In this document: one piece after another, positions 35,120 through 47,215 of the stretch
How the letters are laid out: each line of letters begins with the position of its first letter
Numbering within the stretch: the first letter of the stretch is position 1
Source of the DNA: Pogostemon cablin
Lineage: Eukaryota > Streptophyta > Magnoliopsida > Lamiales > Lamiaceae
Direction of reading: 5' to 3'
DNA: 64,000 nucleotides
Assembly: GCA_023678885.1 (NCBI GenBank)
Contig: CM042998.1
Location: forward strand, 6,327,820-6,391,819
Made by a program: the position numbers and the translations under genes
Notes under the pieces: generated by a model
What the model was told of the DNA's origin: nothing
The model's input: only the letters and a program-made list of their open reading frames with translations
The model's database searches: none

Positions 35120-35759
35120 TGCGCGTTTTTCTACACACTAATTAAATCCTCAAGTATTAAGGATACTAACTATAGTAGCAAGCCACCAAGTGTTAATATC
35201 GAACTCACATGACAGTCAAATATCAACTTCTAAAATTACTAAATTAATTAAAAAGAGTAACCAATTTCTGATTGTTTGAGAATTTAATTATCTAAGAGAC
35301 TGAAAATATTAAATAACTAATAAATTAAATCAGAGAAAAAGGATTGAAGTTTAATTCAAGAGAAATCATCAGTTTTAAGGCAATCCGGTATAGACTAATT
35401 AATTTGAATCCCAAGACATCCAATTGTTCATTCATACAGACTTTATGGACGCGTCACGCAGATATGCAAAATCCACTTGATAAGGGCCAAGATAAATCTA
35501 CAAGTAACTTTGATTTATTTCCTAAGACGTATACGTGATAATTCCACCCCCTCTCTAGGTTTCAATTGTACTAAATCCTTTTCATTAGAAGGTACTTGAA
35601 TCGTATACGTTCTCCCTTTATACGTATTATAGAATTAATTCTTTCTATCCTATTTAAGAGTCTAATTGCATTGTTTCACTAAATTATTTTAATATATGAT
35701 TTATCAATTTTGAAGAATTAACGTGTTCACGGGCAAACTACCTTAATCCTTAACAAATA

Positions 35760-36013
35760 CTCCCTCCATCCCATCCTAATGGTTATATATTTCCATTTTG
35801 GGCGTCCCATCCTAATGATTACATTTCCCTTTTCAGCATATGAGACCCCACAAATTAATTATTTCTCTCTCCATGGGCCCACACATCCCACTAATACACA
35901 TACCCACTTTACATTAAATTATTATTTCTCTCACCTTAATACACATTAAAATACTATATTCATTAATCCCCGTGCAAAAAACAAATGTAACTATAAGGAC
36001 GGGACAGAGGGAG
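35760..36013. mobile_element. Stowaway-type MITE nested in the solo LTR
   Basis: The copy starts CTCCCTCCATCCCATCC and ends GGGACAGAGGGAG, and is flanked by TA at 35758-35759 and 36014-36015. It is the full-length relative of the truncated copy at 18713. Confidence 0.88.
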
Positions 36014-36589
36014 TATACAAATCAATTCATGAACGCACACAAGATAACATAATAAATCAAACATCACGGGCAATGTCATGAAATAATATGAAGATGTTAT
36101 GAAACAAAATTATAAAAGTCTTAATTAATCAAATAAATCAAAATATCATCCACATGAATTCACAAAGGTAGTCTAGTTCATCAAATCAATTACGTTTATC
36201 CTTCAAACCTTAAAAATGTAAACAAAATTAGCTCATGAGGTTACAGGCAACATTCATGGCTATTAATGAATTTATACCAGAAGTCTTGACAAATGAAAAA
36301 GAAAGATAGGAAACGAAAAATCTTAATATCGGCGTTGTGCTACTTTTCTTCTCCGTCTCTCTGATCGAATGATCTCTCTCAAATAGTTGAAACTCCTTCG
36401 ATGTGGATGGGTGATAGGATTGATGTGGAAGACGTGAAACGTGGCAGAGGAATTGTAAATTGGATCGAATCTGTCTTTCCCTTGTGTGTTATGATCCCTT
36501 TTTATAGTTGTGTCTTCCTCCAGACTATTTCCTAGGGCCTTTTTTAGCAAAAAATACACTAACACATACTAGGAGGTGTAAAATACGGA

Positions 36590-36830
36590 TGTGGACCGAA
36601 CAAGGCCAACTCGACCATATTTTGCGCAACTCGGCCACCAGCTCTCCTCGAACTGCATTTTTTAATATCGAGTTAACTGCCGAGTTGGGTTCTGAGTGAA
36701 GGATGACACTCCTCTGCTTCTATTGCACACCAACTCTCCCCGAGTCGAGGTCCGAGCTGAAAAATTATGGTCCAGCTCAAGTCGAGCTACCCCCGAGTGG
36801 ACTGCCGAGTTGGACCTGTCAGTATGCACG
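36590..36830. repeat. palindromic word cluster in the minus-strand family C LTR
   Basis: Words such as CCGAGTTGG, CTCGAGT and AGTCGAG recur in both orientations (for example near 36606, 36660, 36740 and 36780-36812). On the minus strand the cluster lies 80-330 bp upstream of the TATA box at 36506, the same layout as in the other Athila-type LTRs. Confidence 0.65.
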
Positions 36831-37247
36831 ATCTCACCGTTTTGAGCATAACTTCCATATCCAAACTCTGATTTGAGTTATTCTTACGCCAAAACGATCT
36901 TCTCTTCAATAACTTTTCAATCATATATCACATAATCAATTTGGACTTCCACACGTATATAGATATAATTTGGACGTGCATTTTTTAATATTTCTTCATA
37001 ATTTCACTCTTTATTCTAACTTTAAACTTTTGATCATTTTTCCACCTAAAACACAATAAAACACCACAAATGCACATTTTTCTCAAATAAATGGAGTGTT
37101 AAAGACTCGCGCTAATAAACATTAATTCTCACAAAAAGGTATTAAATTAAATACTAAAACAGTTGAGTTTCATTATAAAAAAGTTTCTAAATGTTATAAA
37201 ATTAAAAGGGGGAAATTTGAACATATTTAGCACATTCATTTTACCTT

Positions 37248-37250
<3 letters not shown>

Positions 37251-37345
<95 letters not shown>
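37251..37345. repeat. (AT)n microsatellite, about 95 bp
   Basis: A pure alternating AT run of roughly 47 units. The isoleucine/tyrosine-repeat frame read through it is an artefact of the repeat. Confidence 0.97.
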
Positions 37346-37346
<1 letters not shown>

Positions 37347-37370
37347 TAGCATGTAACCCGCGTGTTACGT
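37346..37370 (-). mobile_element. putative Helitron 3' terminus
   Basis: Read on the minus strand, a short hairpin GTAACACGCGGGTTAC (37368-37353) is followed three bases later by CTAG and then T of the (AT)n tract. Helitrons end in a hairpin plus CTRR and insert between A and T. The element would extend to the right; I could not fix its TC start. Confidence 0.4.
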
Positions 37371-39132
37371 GGGATCATTAAATATTTAACGAATTAAAAA
37401 TAAATTGAGTTATAAATAATAATAAATTGTGATGTTAAAAATATTTTTATTGAATTTTACTACCTCCTTCCAGTGGTTATCTTCAGAATTCATAAATTCA
37501 TTGTTTTAAAGAGTTATTTTTTTATTAATTTTATTGATTTTTTAGGGGTGTTATAATATTTTTAGATAATAAATAAAGTAAAAAATCCAATATTATATAT
37601 TCAAATAAGAGTATCATTACTTGTATACATACTTGAATTGAAACTAATTTTTTGGTATAAATTCAAATTTTAAGGGAGAATATATGTATACATATATACA
37701 CACACACACGTAAACACAAGTAAATTATTATATTGAAAATAGGAGATAAATTGTAGATGTATATTCTAACAATGACATTTGCAACAATTTATGTACAAAA
37801 CATCCAATATATAAATATTTAAATCATACGGTAAATCTAAATGACAATATATATAGCAGATATGATATCTAGAGACACCTTTTTGCCTCTCTTTTTAAGT
37901 AATAAACTTACAACCATTCGATATTCCAACACCATGCACCACAAATAAAAATTGTGGCCACCTTAAATGTATTCATCGACCACTTCCTCCACGGAAGAGC
38001 CAATTGTGAATGACACAATATATTTGCAGCAGTAACATAGCACTTGATTTCCTTCAAACCATGTGCAAACATAAATGTAGGATCAACTGCGCCTTCCTTG
38101 TAGTAAACAAACACCAAAGTGTTGTCGTCCCCCATGCTCTCTCCCACAACTACGCGAAAATAATATTCATCATGTCATTCAAATATAAGTACTATAAAGA
38201 CTTTGTCATTCGTAAGTGTGATTAGAAATATAGGAATCAATTCTGCTCACAACTGGGATATTTGTTTTTAGAAATCAGAAACTTGGTTGCCTCCTCAATT
38301 ATTTTCTTGAATTTCTCTTTCTTCTCCACTTCGAGCTTTATTTTCAGCAACTTGATGTATTTCATTATGTAAGCAATGAATTACTTCTTGTCGAATGCCA
38401 GTTGCTCCTAAAATACGGATATTAGATCATAATTCTAAGCTCAATATAGTAGAAATATATAGCTCATTACCAAAAGAGCTCATTATAGTCGACATATATA
38501 ATTATGCAGAACAAACCTGTAGCATAAATGCATGAGTAGACAATATCGACCACATTAACAGCTCAGTCATCGCAGTATCATCCTCGTCGCCTCCTAGCAG
38601 ATGGATTTGTTCCAATATCCACATCAATTTCTCCCTTAATTACCTACTATAATCCAAAAAAATTACAAAATTTAAAATATAAATAACAATTGAGACATAA
38701 CACCAAGTCTGAGTATCTTACCTTAAACCTACCAAATAACACCATTTAATTTCTATTTCCTTATAAGGAAAAGAGTCCCATAGAATCTCATTACCTACTT
38801 TGTAATGTTTGAATATTAACGAAGGCCATTTTATAATACATTCACCCTCATCAAAAGAATGCAATGTATAGATTATTACTAATTCACAAAATTTTCAATG
38901 GAAACCAATACATCAATAACTCACAATTGGCCAACGAATTAATATTATACTATCAATCACAGAGCATAATATTCTTATATAAATTACTCCCCTTAAAAAA
39001 TAAAAATAAATCCATGCAAATAAAAAGTAAATCTTTATTATATATTAAACTACCACAGATAAAAGTTCAAATCCTTCAATGGATAAGAACTAAAATCATT
39101 GTAATTGGAAAAACTTGGTTTAATGGGTGTTG
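37371..39132. other. AT-rich DNA with unidentified coding-like remnants
   Basis: On the minus strand, a 79-codon frame (38147-37908) and a lysine/glutamate-rich stretch near 38350-38230 with a KFKKIIEEATKFL helix have gene-like composition, but no family is recognised. They may be pieces of a gene carried by the putative Helitron. Confidence 0.3.
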
Positions 39133-39137
39133 ATGGA

Positions 39138-40037
39138 TGTTCTTGGCTCGTTAACTTAGTGTTCGAAAGATTAAGATTTTTAATAACGAAACAAAGAACG
39201 AATACCATCAAACACAATAAACTACAAATAAAGACAAATAAAGAGATTAAAGCCTCTCAAAGATTCGATTCCCACCAAAGAACACAACCAATTTTATTAC
39301 TCTCCCTTAGAACAACACTCATTTTTCCCAAATTCTTACAAGTGTAATGTCTAAAGTGAATCTGAATGTCCTGTCTCTCTCCTGTGAGAGAGGCTATTTA
39401 TATTGTCCTAAAACCCTAGATCCGGGTTAATCGTCTTGTGTCATCTGAATAAAGACAAACCGTCTTTAATGAATCTTTCTGGTACGCCGACCATCTGCAG
39501 GAGGAGTCTGGGCGCCGTTTATTGCACTACAGGGGTTTGCAGGATGTCTCCGTCCTTTATTGGCCTCCGATTGGTTGTTAGAGCAGAGCGCGCCAGTTAA
39601 TCGTTATCTCCTAGTTAGAATTGCTGCCCAAGATACCTCTTCTTCCCGTTAGTGTTGTCTTCTAGCCTGCAGTACTTGTTCCCTTTCATTATTGTGTCTG
39701 TTCTTTACTGTTCTGCTTTCGCCGTCCCCTTTGACCTTCGGATAGGTTGGCTTTCAGTGCTGGGGCGTTCATCCGAGGTCTCGGCCAGGGAAAGAATGAA
39801 CGCTGAGGTTTTCCGCCGAGGGCGTTTCCTGGCTTTGGCCTTGTTAGGCGGGCTCGCCTTTATTCTTTCTTCGGCTGGGCCTTCGTGCTGTCATGAACCT
39901 TTTGGGCCACCTTAATTCCTTTCTCATTTCCGCTCACCGGTTGGGTCGCGGAGGGGTTGGGCCTTCTTCTTCAAATATAATAGAGCTTACTGGGCTTCTT
40001 GGGCCCATCAAGCATGGGGGATATAATACCCATAACA
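39138..40037 (-). mobile_element. 3' LTR of element E (Tat-lineage gypsy)
   Basis: It aligns with 54689-55580 over its full length, with scattered substitutions and an 8-9 bp insertion near its left end. On the minus strand it starts TGTTATGGGTATT and ends in ACA. The flanks ATGGA (39133-39137) and ATGGG (55581-55585) form a 5-bp target duplication with one mismatch. Frames read in it are not conserved between the copies. Confidence 0.9.
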
Positions 40038-40050
40038 TTAGCCCCTCGAG
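40038..40050 (-). other. polypurine tract of element E
   Basis: On the minus strand the sequence directly before the 3' LTR is CTCGAGGGGCTAA, a purine-rich tract in the right position for plus-strand priming. Confidence 0.6.
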
Positions 40051-40547
40051 CCTAAATAATTTCATGGCTTGAGATTGTTCAGGGTCGAACCATACTTCGC
40101 GGGTTATATCCCACATGCTTCGGTGCCTGTGACATTAGGGTTCTTTCCATCTCGGCTCTCTGTTGTTCCCAATCATTGTCTCCCTCCTGATATGTTCCTG
40201 CCTTATCGGGTTATCTGCGCCACTCTAAGATATTTTTGTTCTAGTGGGGGTATATCTGGTATTTGGGGTGTAACTGTTGATTTGAAATTTGAATTTTGAA
40301 TCTCTTTATCTGCCAGTTTCCCTTTCCCTGCTTTCTCTTTTTTCTCCCTTCGATTCTACAGGCGGTTAGTGTTCCTTTTATCTGGTGTGTTCGCCTTCTT
40401 TCTTCAGGTATTATTCTCCTCTCTCCCTCTTTTTCTTTCTCCTCCTGATTATTTCCCTTTGTGCCTCTGGATTTATCGTTATTGTAGCTTAGGGTTTCTT
40501 CTTCTCTTCCTTTCTCCGTGTTTTTTTCCCTGTACGATTATCGCGAT

Positions 40548-43500
40548 ATGGCCTGCGAGGGTTCTTCTTCTCTTCCCAAGTCCCCAGATCCCCTTCTCGT
40601 TCGACCGATTCTTCACTATGTAGTTCTGGGTCATCCTTGCCCTCATCCTCGTCATCTTCGGAGGAGCATTCGGTCATCTGTCTCCATCTTGGATTGCCCT
40701 TAATCAGCAGGTTGCCGAATTTGTTTCTGCTTTTACATTGGAATCCAATCCCGAAATGGTCGACGCTGGTCCTGGATTGTTTGGCAAGCTCAGAAAACTT
40801 CCGTTGTGGGGTGAGGATACCTCCTTTTCTGCTACTGAGGTTCCTTCAACCCTTGACGAATCTTGGTTACGGAAGAGCCCTGTCATTGCTCTTGGTAAAT
40901 TCTAGTGTGGGGAGGATATCGACTTCTATCTTTCTTCACCCGACGCACGTATGTGTTACGCTCCACCAAATGTTGTGGCAGCTTATGAATTGCAACTTGA
41001 ACTTAGTCTTAGGTTTTCTCTCCATCCTTGCATTCGGGATATCTTCGAATTTTGGGGTATAGTCCCCGCTCAACTGGCTCCCAATGGTTTGGCGGCATTG
41101 ATGGGGATTTTGGTTCTCTTCCAGAAAAGAAAGTATTCCTTCTTAACTACTGCTGAGATCAACTTCCTGTACCGTCTCACTCCGAACAACAAGACTATGG
41201 GATATTATTATTTGGTACTGCGCCACACCAATCTTGTTGCTTCTCTACCCAATTTCGTTAAAGGGTGGAAGAATCCTTGGTTCTAGGTTCGCGGGTCTTG
41301 GAGGGAGGACTCTGTGTATGATCTCGGGGACACCCTCAAAATCCTATCGTGCTCCCCAGAAGTTCTTTCTTCAAGCCTATCCTCAATGCATGTATATTTC
41401 TGCCGGCTCTCTTTTACGTTATATGGGACACTCTAACATTTCTTTCTTTTACTCTGTGCAGTAGGGGATACGTATGCCCTCGAAATGCTGTCGGTAAGGT
41501 TTCAGAAGGCCTTCCGTCGTGTTTGCAAACTCTCTGATAAGAGACTCAGTTACCAGTGGGTTCTTCGAGGGACTAACCTTTTTAAAACTGGCTTTACTAC
41601 TACGCAATAGCCATGCTAAGTAGTTCATTTGTGATTACTTCCTCGATTGGAGTGTTCGTCGTGTAGTTTTTCTTCTTGTATTAATCTCCTTTCCTCATTT
41701 TCTGCTATATTTAGGGGAAGGGAAACATCTTTTGCCCGACACTGCCCGCATGGGTACTCTTCCATCTGCTCGCCAGTGGGTTGAACTCTCTAAAGGGAAA
41801 AAGAAAGCTTCCCAAACTTCTTCTCCAAAGGCCTCTGGAATCCCTCTTGTCGTGCAGCCTCTTACATCCGTTAGGATTTGAGAAGTTTCAGATCTCATCT
41901 CTAGGAGGTTGGACGCCGATCTCATCCGGGTGTCTGCTGTGGGTCCTCAGGAGAAGGTTTTTAAGAAAGCCGCTCGAGCCCCGAAGTCCAATAAAGGGGG
42001 GTCTGAGACCACAGCCCCTAAATCTGTTGCTCAGAAGTGGAAATATAAGTTAGTGGACGAAACTTTCGAAGAGGGTACTCACGACAGCACTGCTCTTATT
42101 ACGCGTCCTTTGAAGAGGATCAGTGATGATAATGCGGGTGCTATTGTCGTCGGTTCCTCTGTAGCCCCTCAAGAGACCGTTGAAGTTTGCGATATCAGCT
42201 CTTCCCCCTCTCTGGATACCTTTGTCCGATCTCCTTTTGTCACCTTTGGCCCATCGCATGGTGCCATTCCATCCGAGGCTCAACGGGCCCTCGGTGGTAC
42301 CTCCTATGATCATGCGCCTCGTTGTTCACCTTCTGAGATATGGTGGTATTATCGGGGTAGACTCCCTTACGATTTTGGTCGCATGGCGGTCCTTCTTCTG
42401 AGAGTGCCCCTGCTGCTCTGCCATTGTCAGACGATGCCACACCATTCCTTCCCATAGACCCTGTGGTTGATCAGGAGCTTTTACAGAAGTATGGCCACTT
42501 GGATGAGGTCGGGAAAACCTTTCTCCGAACTCAGGAGCTTCTATTCGATTTTGATGCTCTGGCGTGTTTGGCTCGTGCCGTCACCTTTCCTTTTAAGGGA
42601 TGTACACAAGAGCTCCTCGAGATATGGAGAGTATGTCTGCCAAAGACTCACTTCACAGCATTTCTGGCCATGCAGGTCAACTAGCACTCCATGCCGCTAA
42701 TGCCTTGCATCGTATTTCTGAGCTGGAAAGAGGTGACTCCTATTTGCAAGATGAATTTACTTCGTTGACTCAAAAGGTGAGGCATTATGAGAGAAAGACG
42801 TCCGAAGAAGGCGCGGCTGAGGCGCTAATCAGGGGACAGTTGAGGGTTGAGTAAGACAAGAGAGGCGAGCTCTAAGGTACCTTTGATATCCTCCGTGCTC
42901 TGTATGATAGCCTGTTAGCCAAATTCGAGGAAGAGAGGAGTGCTTTGGAACTTCAGAGCAAAGTGCTTTCGGACAAGATCGCGGCTTTGGAGGTTAAGCA
43001 CCAGGGAGAGATTGTGGCAAAGGATAACCAGTTCCAAGCTGAGCTATCTCGAGTTCTGGATAACTTTCATGCCTTCCGAACATCTACCGAGCAAGAACTC
43101 AAAAAGGTTCGGTAAGAGAAAGAAGCCTCTGAGGTTTCTTATACTCAAAAGATTAAGGCGTCCGAGGATATTGTTACTGAGGTCTTGAGGGAGCGTGACG
43201 CGGCCTTGGCCGAAGTAGAGATCGCGCATGATGCGTTCCTCTTAGCAAAAGCCGACAATCTTTGCTATAGAGAAGTTATCCTTCCGAAAACCAAGATTCA
43301 ATATTTTTGCTCTTGCGCTTCTACTTTTGCTCAAGCCTCTTATGAGAAACCGTATCCCGATTGCCTTGATGATATGCGTGACATTCTTCATCGAGCCATT
43401 ATTGAGGAAAATATGCCTCCTTGGGAGACCTTGAGGGGTGACGTTGATTTTGGGGTGCTTGGTAAGTATTCTGACTTCATCATCGATGTTCCTAAAGAAT

Positions 43501-43927
43501 CCACAGACGAGTCCGAGGAGGGTGGATCCGATGAAGAGTTTGCTAATGATGTCTTAGATCTCACCATGGTTGATTCTGGGGTTGAGGGTCCATCCGCTGT
43601 GCTCCCTGTTGAATCTGCAAAGGGACTTACTCAAGAGATTCCGGTTGAGAATGAGCTTCCCCATCTCGGTGGTGCACATACCCCCGGTCAGGTCCTTTCT
43701 GTCGAGGCCTCCGAAGCTCTGCCTACCGAGTCTGCTACGGCTCTTATAATTCCACCGATTCTGGAGATTGATCTTGCCTCGGGTCGTATTGTGGATGTCG
43801 ACATTTCGTCGACGTCGACATTTTGTCGAGGCTGATGACCTCTGAGGCTCCCTTGGGTGCTTCCGAAGACATGGTGCCGAGAAGTGGGGAGTTACAGTCT
43901 ATAGAGGTGGTCGATCCCGAAACCCAT
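40548..43927 (+). pseudogene. antisense gene 1 of element E (putative gypsy-type transposon protein)
   Basis: This gene runs opposite to gag-pol. The N-terminus starts at ATG 40548 (Ser-rich), a frame change follows, and a globular domain runs 40690-41286, with WGED, YELQLELSLRFSLHP, a FGIVPAQLAPNG-like motif and LFQKRKYSF. I associate this with the plant 'putative gypsy type transposon' family known from Tat elements. Pyrimidine tracts ending in CAG or TAG at 41461 and 41711 look like intron acceptors. The C-terminal part is acidic and coiled-coil (42600-43250), ending at 43833. A TAG at 40902 and further stops show decay. The protein's function is unknown; I infer homology from motif recall, without a search. 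Confidence 0.65.
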
Positions 43928-44498
43928 CTAGCTGATCAATGAAATATCCCCGAGCCCCTAGTGTTGAATAGGGTACATATTCCTGTTGAGGGTTCATTCT
44001 GTATCTTCCTTGTATTCCTTTTATTTATCGGTTGATAGGACTTTGGACTATCTCCGCTTCCCTTGTAACTCATTTATTCATGAATGAAGTGTCTTTTCTG
44101 TTCCGTTAATAGATCTAGTGAGGGTATTTTGGTAATTTATCTCTAATTTCAAACATAACTGTCATTTTCTTGTCGTGGGGAGTCACGTCTTTGGTCAGGC
44201 GCTGCGTGGATTAATCTGAGCTATCCCTTTTTCTTGGGAGTTGTAAGGTCTCTTCCTCCCATCGGTTGGATCTTAGCCGTTTTTGTCCCATAATTTCTAA
44301 TGATGATACCTGATGCTCCTCACCCTGTCAGGCAGTTTCCATTTTGGTTTTTCGAATTTCAAATCTTTCGTATCCTCTCCCTATATTCTTAATTTTTCTT
44401 TAACTTAATTCTCCTGATATCTTTACGATTTTTGGAAATTTCGCCATCTTTGTGCATTCTGAAAATCCACTTTCAAATCCTTTGTTCGAGTTCCAAAA
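43928..44498. other. spacer between the two antisense genes of element E
   Basis: The stretch has no coding frame. It contains CCTTGTAACTCATTTATTCATGAATGAAG near 44065, which resembles a plant 3' end region for antisense gene 1, and a T/C-rich leader before the ATG at 44499. Confidence 0.5.
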
Positions 44499-47215
44499 AT
44501 GTCCGGTAAAGGCACTCCTCCTCCCTTTGATGTTCAAGAAGTGAATACTTCTGATGATACGCCGGTGCGGCACGTGCAGCCTGGTATTCGTAGTTCCAAT
44601 CACCTCTGTAGGATGTCCCACCCTAATCTGAGGGATTTGCCTACATCCTCCTCCTCGGGTGGCAATCAAGCTTCTGTCGACTCTCCCGACAGGCAATCGA
44701 TTTAGGCTGTACCAGCCGTGGGTGTTGGCGGTGTGGCAATATTCTCTGACGTTGATTTGGGCGACATACTTCCTCTTAACGTGGGGGATTATTTTCCTGG
44801 CCGCCGAGATATCGGTGACTTGGAGGCTGCCTTCCAAGGAATGGCTCAACGTCTTAATTGGGTGTTGGCTTCTAGGTTATCTTCGGAATGATTGGAGGAG
44901 CTTCATCGACGATACGGTAACCCCAATATCATCTTTGAGCTTCCATTGGATGGAGTTCCTATTTCTGAGCCCCCTTCAGGTCGTACATCGTTCTATTACT
45001 CCCTCTTTCTCGCTGGTTTGCGTCTTTCCCTTCCCCCTGTTATTGGCCTACTATTGCAGAGGTGGGACATGGCTATAGGCCAACTGTTGCTCTCCTCTTG
45101 GTTGCGTCTGATCTCCACTATGTCTCTGTTCCATGTGCTGGGTCACACTATCCGAGATCCGTTTGAGCTAGAGTTTCTCTTCTTTTACGCTGCGTCCAGC
45201 CGTTCTGGCAGTTTTTACCATTTACTGCCCCACAACAACCATTATTTTGTGGGAGCTTCGGATGTCATTGGCCGAAGTTGGAAGCAAGCTTGGTTTTGGT
45301 TAAGTGGTGATTACCGTACTCGCGTCAATGGTGCCCTTGTGACTTTTCCTGTTCGATTCCTATCGTTAGATAAATGTAGGGTCCTTTCTCGTCTTTCTGA
45401 GTTCTATCTTATATGCCTTTTGTAGTCTCTGATGTCGTTTTTTGTGCAGGTCCTCCCCCTCATCCTCTCGAACGGTTAAGCAATGGTTTTCGCTGTGTCT
45501 ACAAGATCTTATCCCATGGTGGGAATACCTATCGCGTCTCCCCACTGCTTTTCGAGCCTGTCTTAGTTTCGGCTGGGTTGTCTACTTCTGGTCGTGGTGC
45601 CACCACTGGTGCTTCTTTTTTCCTGATCTCTTTTTTTTCATATCCCATAACTGACCTTTCTTTCTTGTCCTATAGGTGAAATCCAGAATGATCTTTCCCA
45701 GTGGGGTCGATCGGTTCCGTGGCTGGTTTGTCACTAACCCCATATAAATATGTTTATCAGTTTTCAGATGATGAAGCCGATCCCTATTATTTTGCACGTT
45801 CTCCATCTCCCGACGAAGATAAAGAATTGGATGATCTATCTGTCGGGTCAAGGATATGAGACTTGGTGAGGATTTGTTGGTTACGCAGTTTACCGAGAAC
45901 AGGGTTTTGCCCCCTTTATCACCTCCATGTCAGCATTTGCGTTGTTCCTTCGTTGTCCCTTCTGAGGTTTCTTCTGTCTCTGGTTTAGGGTCTGTTTCTG
46001 CCTCTCTGATTGGAAAAAGGGGAAGAAGTGTCTATGAGCAAGACAGGCCCTCTCAGTCGACTGGGATTAGCTTCTTACCTCGTTCTTCTACTACTGTTGG
46101 TGAGTTCAACCTCCTCGCTAGAAGATTAAGGGGAATAATCACCTCCCTTCCAGCTTCCTCATTCATTCCTTATTTGTTGTATTCTCACTCGTGGTATCCC
46201 TTTGCAGATCCTCCTCCCACCGAGCCCGAGGTTGAAATGCACTTTGAAGAGGATCAAGAGGAGGATCCGAAAGAAGATCTGGAAGAAGAGCTTGAAGACG
46301 ATCCAGAAGAAGGTTCTGAAGAAGGGTCAGATGAGGATCTTGAACAGGTGGTAGCTCCCGAGGCAGAAGTGGGTAGCGGTTCTGAGCCCGAGGACTACGA
46401 CCTGATGGTAGGGCCGAGGGTGAGGTCTGTCCCCGGAGCTGAGGTTAGTTCAGTACCCTCAACTTCTTAGGCTGTTCCTACAGTCCTTATTCCCCGTCTG
46501 AACCTTGATGGTGTTGCTGCGATAACCGACCCCACCGATGCAGATGCTGAATCTGCAAGATTGGCTGCCGAAAGGGCTCGTGTGTGAGGAAAAGGTAGGG
46601 CTGAGAATACTGATGAGTCTGACCTTTCCGAGCTGCGGGAGCTAGGAATCCAGGGTTTCATTGCAGGTGTGAGTTCTCGTGCCCCACATCGAGCTCTTCC
46701 AACCGTTGTCCCCAGCTCCCTTTTCCAAGACTCCTCTGGTTTAGCCACGATGGCTGGAGTTGTCATTGTTTCCCTTGCTTCTTCTCTATATTTTATGGAC
46801 CAATATCGTTTGTTCGCCGGCCGGCTCATCGACCGTTTTGAGGGATCTTCTATTAGCTTTGAGGAAATGATACATGCCCGGAGGTTGAGAATAACGAGCT
46901 GACTTCTCTTGTCGTGCATCAAAGGGAATGCCTAGCTGTTTCAAAATTTGAGGTTGATGTGGGACGGCCCACTCTGGAGTCTGTGGAGGTAAGTTTAATC
47001 GAGACCGAGATCGCTAGAGATGTTGTACGAGTTGAGGCAGCTGAGGCACGTGCTAGATTAGTTGAAGCCGAGGCTCGTATCCGAGCCTTAGAGCAGCGCA
47101 TTCCTCATCCCGGCTCGGCTGAAGAAAGGGCAGTTCATGCGGAAGCTCAGTTGAAAGAGATGGAGGATAAAATAGCGAGCTTTTTCCATTCCTTCAGCAG
47201 CCGAAAGAGAGATTG
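44499..47215 (+). pseudogene. antisense gene 2 of element E (same family as gene 1)
   Basis: The first exon-like frame runs 44499-45425 without a shift and is broken only by TAG 44703 and TGA 44889. Its domain includes LEELHRRYGNP, FYYSLFLAGLRLSLPP, a FHVLGHTIRDP-like region and GRSWKQAWFW, matching the layout of gene 1 and of the 'putative gypsy type transposon' family. Acceptor-like pyrimidine tracts end at 45450, 45675 and 46208. Downstream is an acidic low-complexity stretch (46220-46420, Glu/Asp-rich) and an alanine-rich coiled coil (46914-47215) ending RKRD. It lies directly after gene 1 in the same direction, so it is likely a duplicated or second antisense gene. Confidence 0.65.

Larger units (their letters stand above)
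35120..37161 (-). mobile_element. solo LTR of family C (Athila-type), minus strand
   Basis: Read on the minus strand, it starts TGTTTTAGTATT and ends AAACGCGCA, the same termini as the copy at 11251-13169. The flanks GTTGT (35115-35119) and GTTGA (37162-37166) form a 5-bp target duplication with one mismatch. It has a TATA box (minus strand, 36499-36506), a dyad cluster at 36590-36830 and a nested Stowaway. No internal retroelement sequence is present. Confidence 0.75.

Noticed and set aside
37163..37381. 72-codon frame with an Ile-Tyr repeat
   Set aside because: It is the (AT)n microsatellite translated.
38443..38452. TCTACTATATTG on the minus strand as a Helitron 5' end
   Set aside because: The base before it is T, not the expected A, and the word is common in AT-rich DNA.
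39652..39915. 87-codon frame in the 3' LTR of element E, also present in part at 55194
   Set aside because: It lies in the LTR, is antisense to the element, and differs in length and sequence between the two LTRs.
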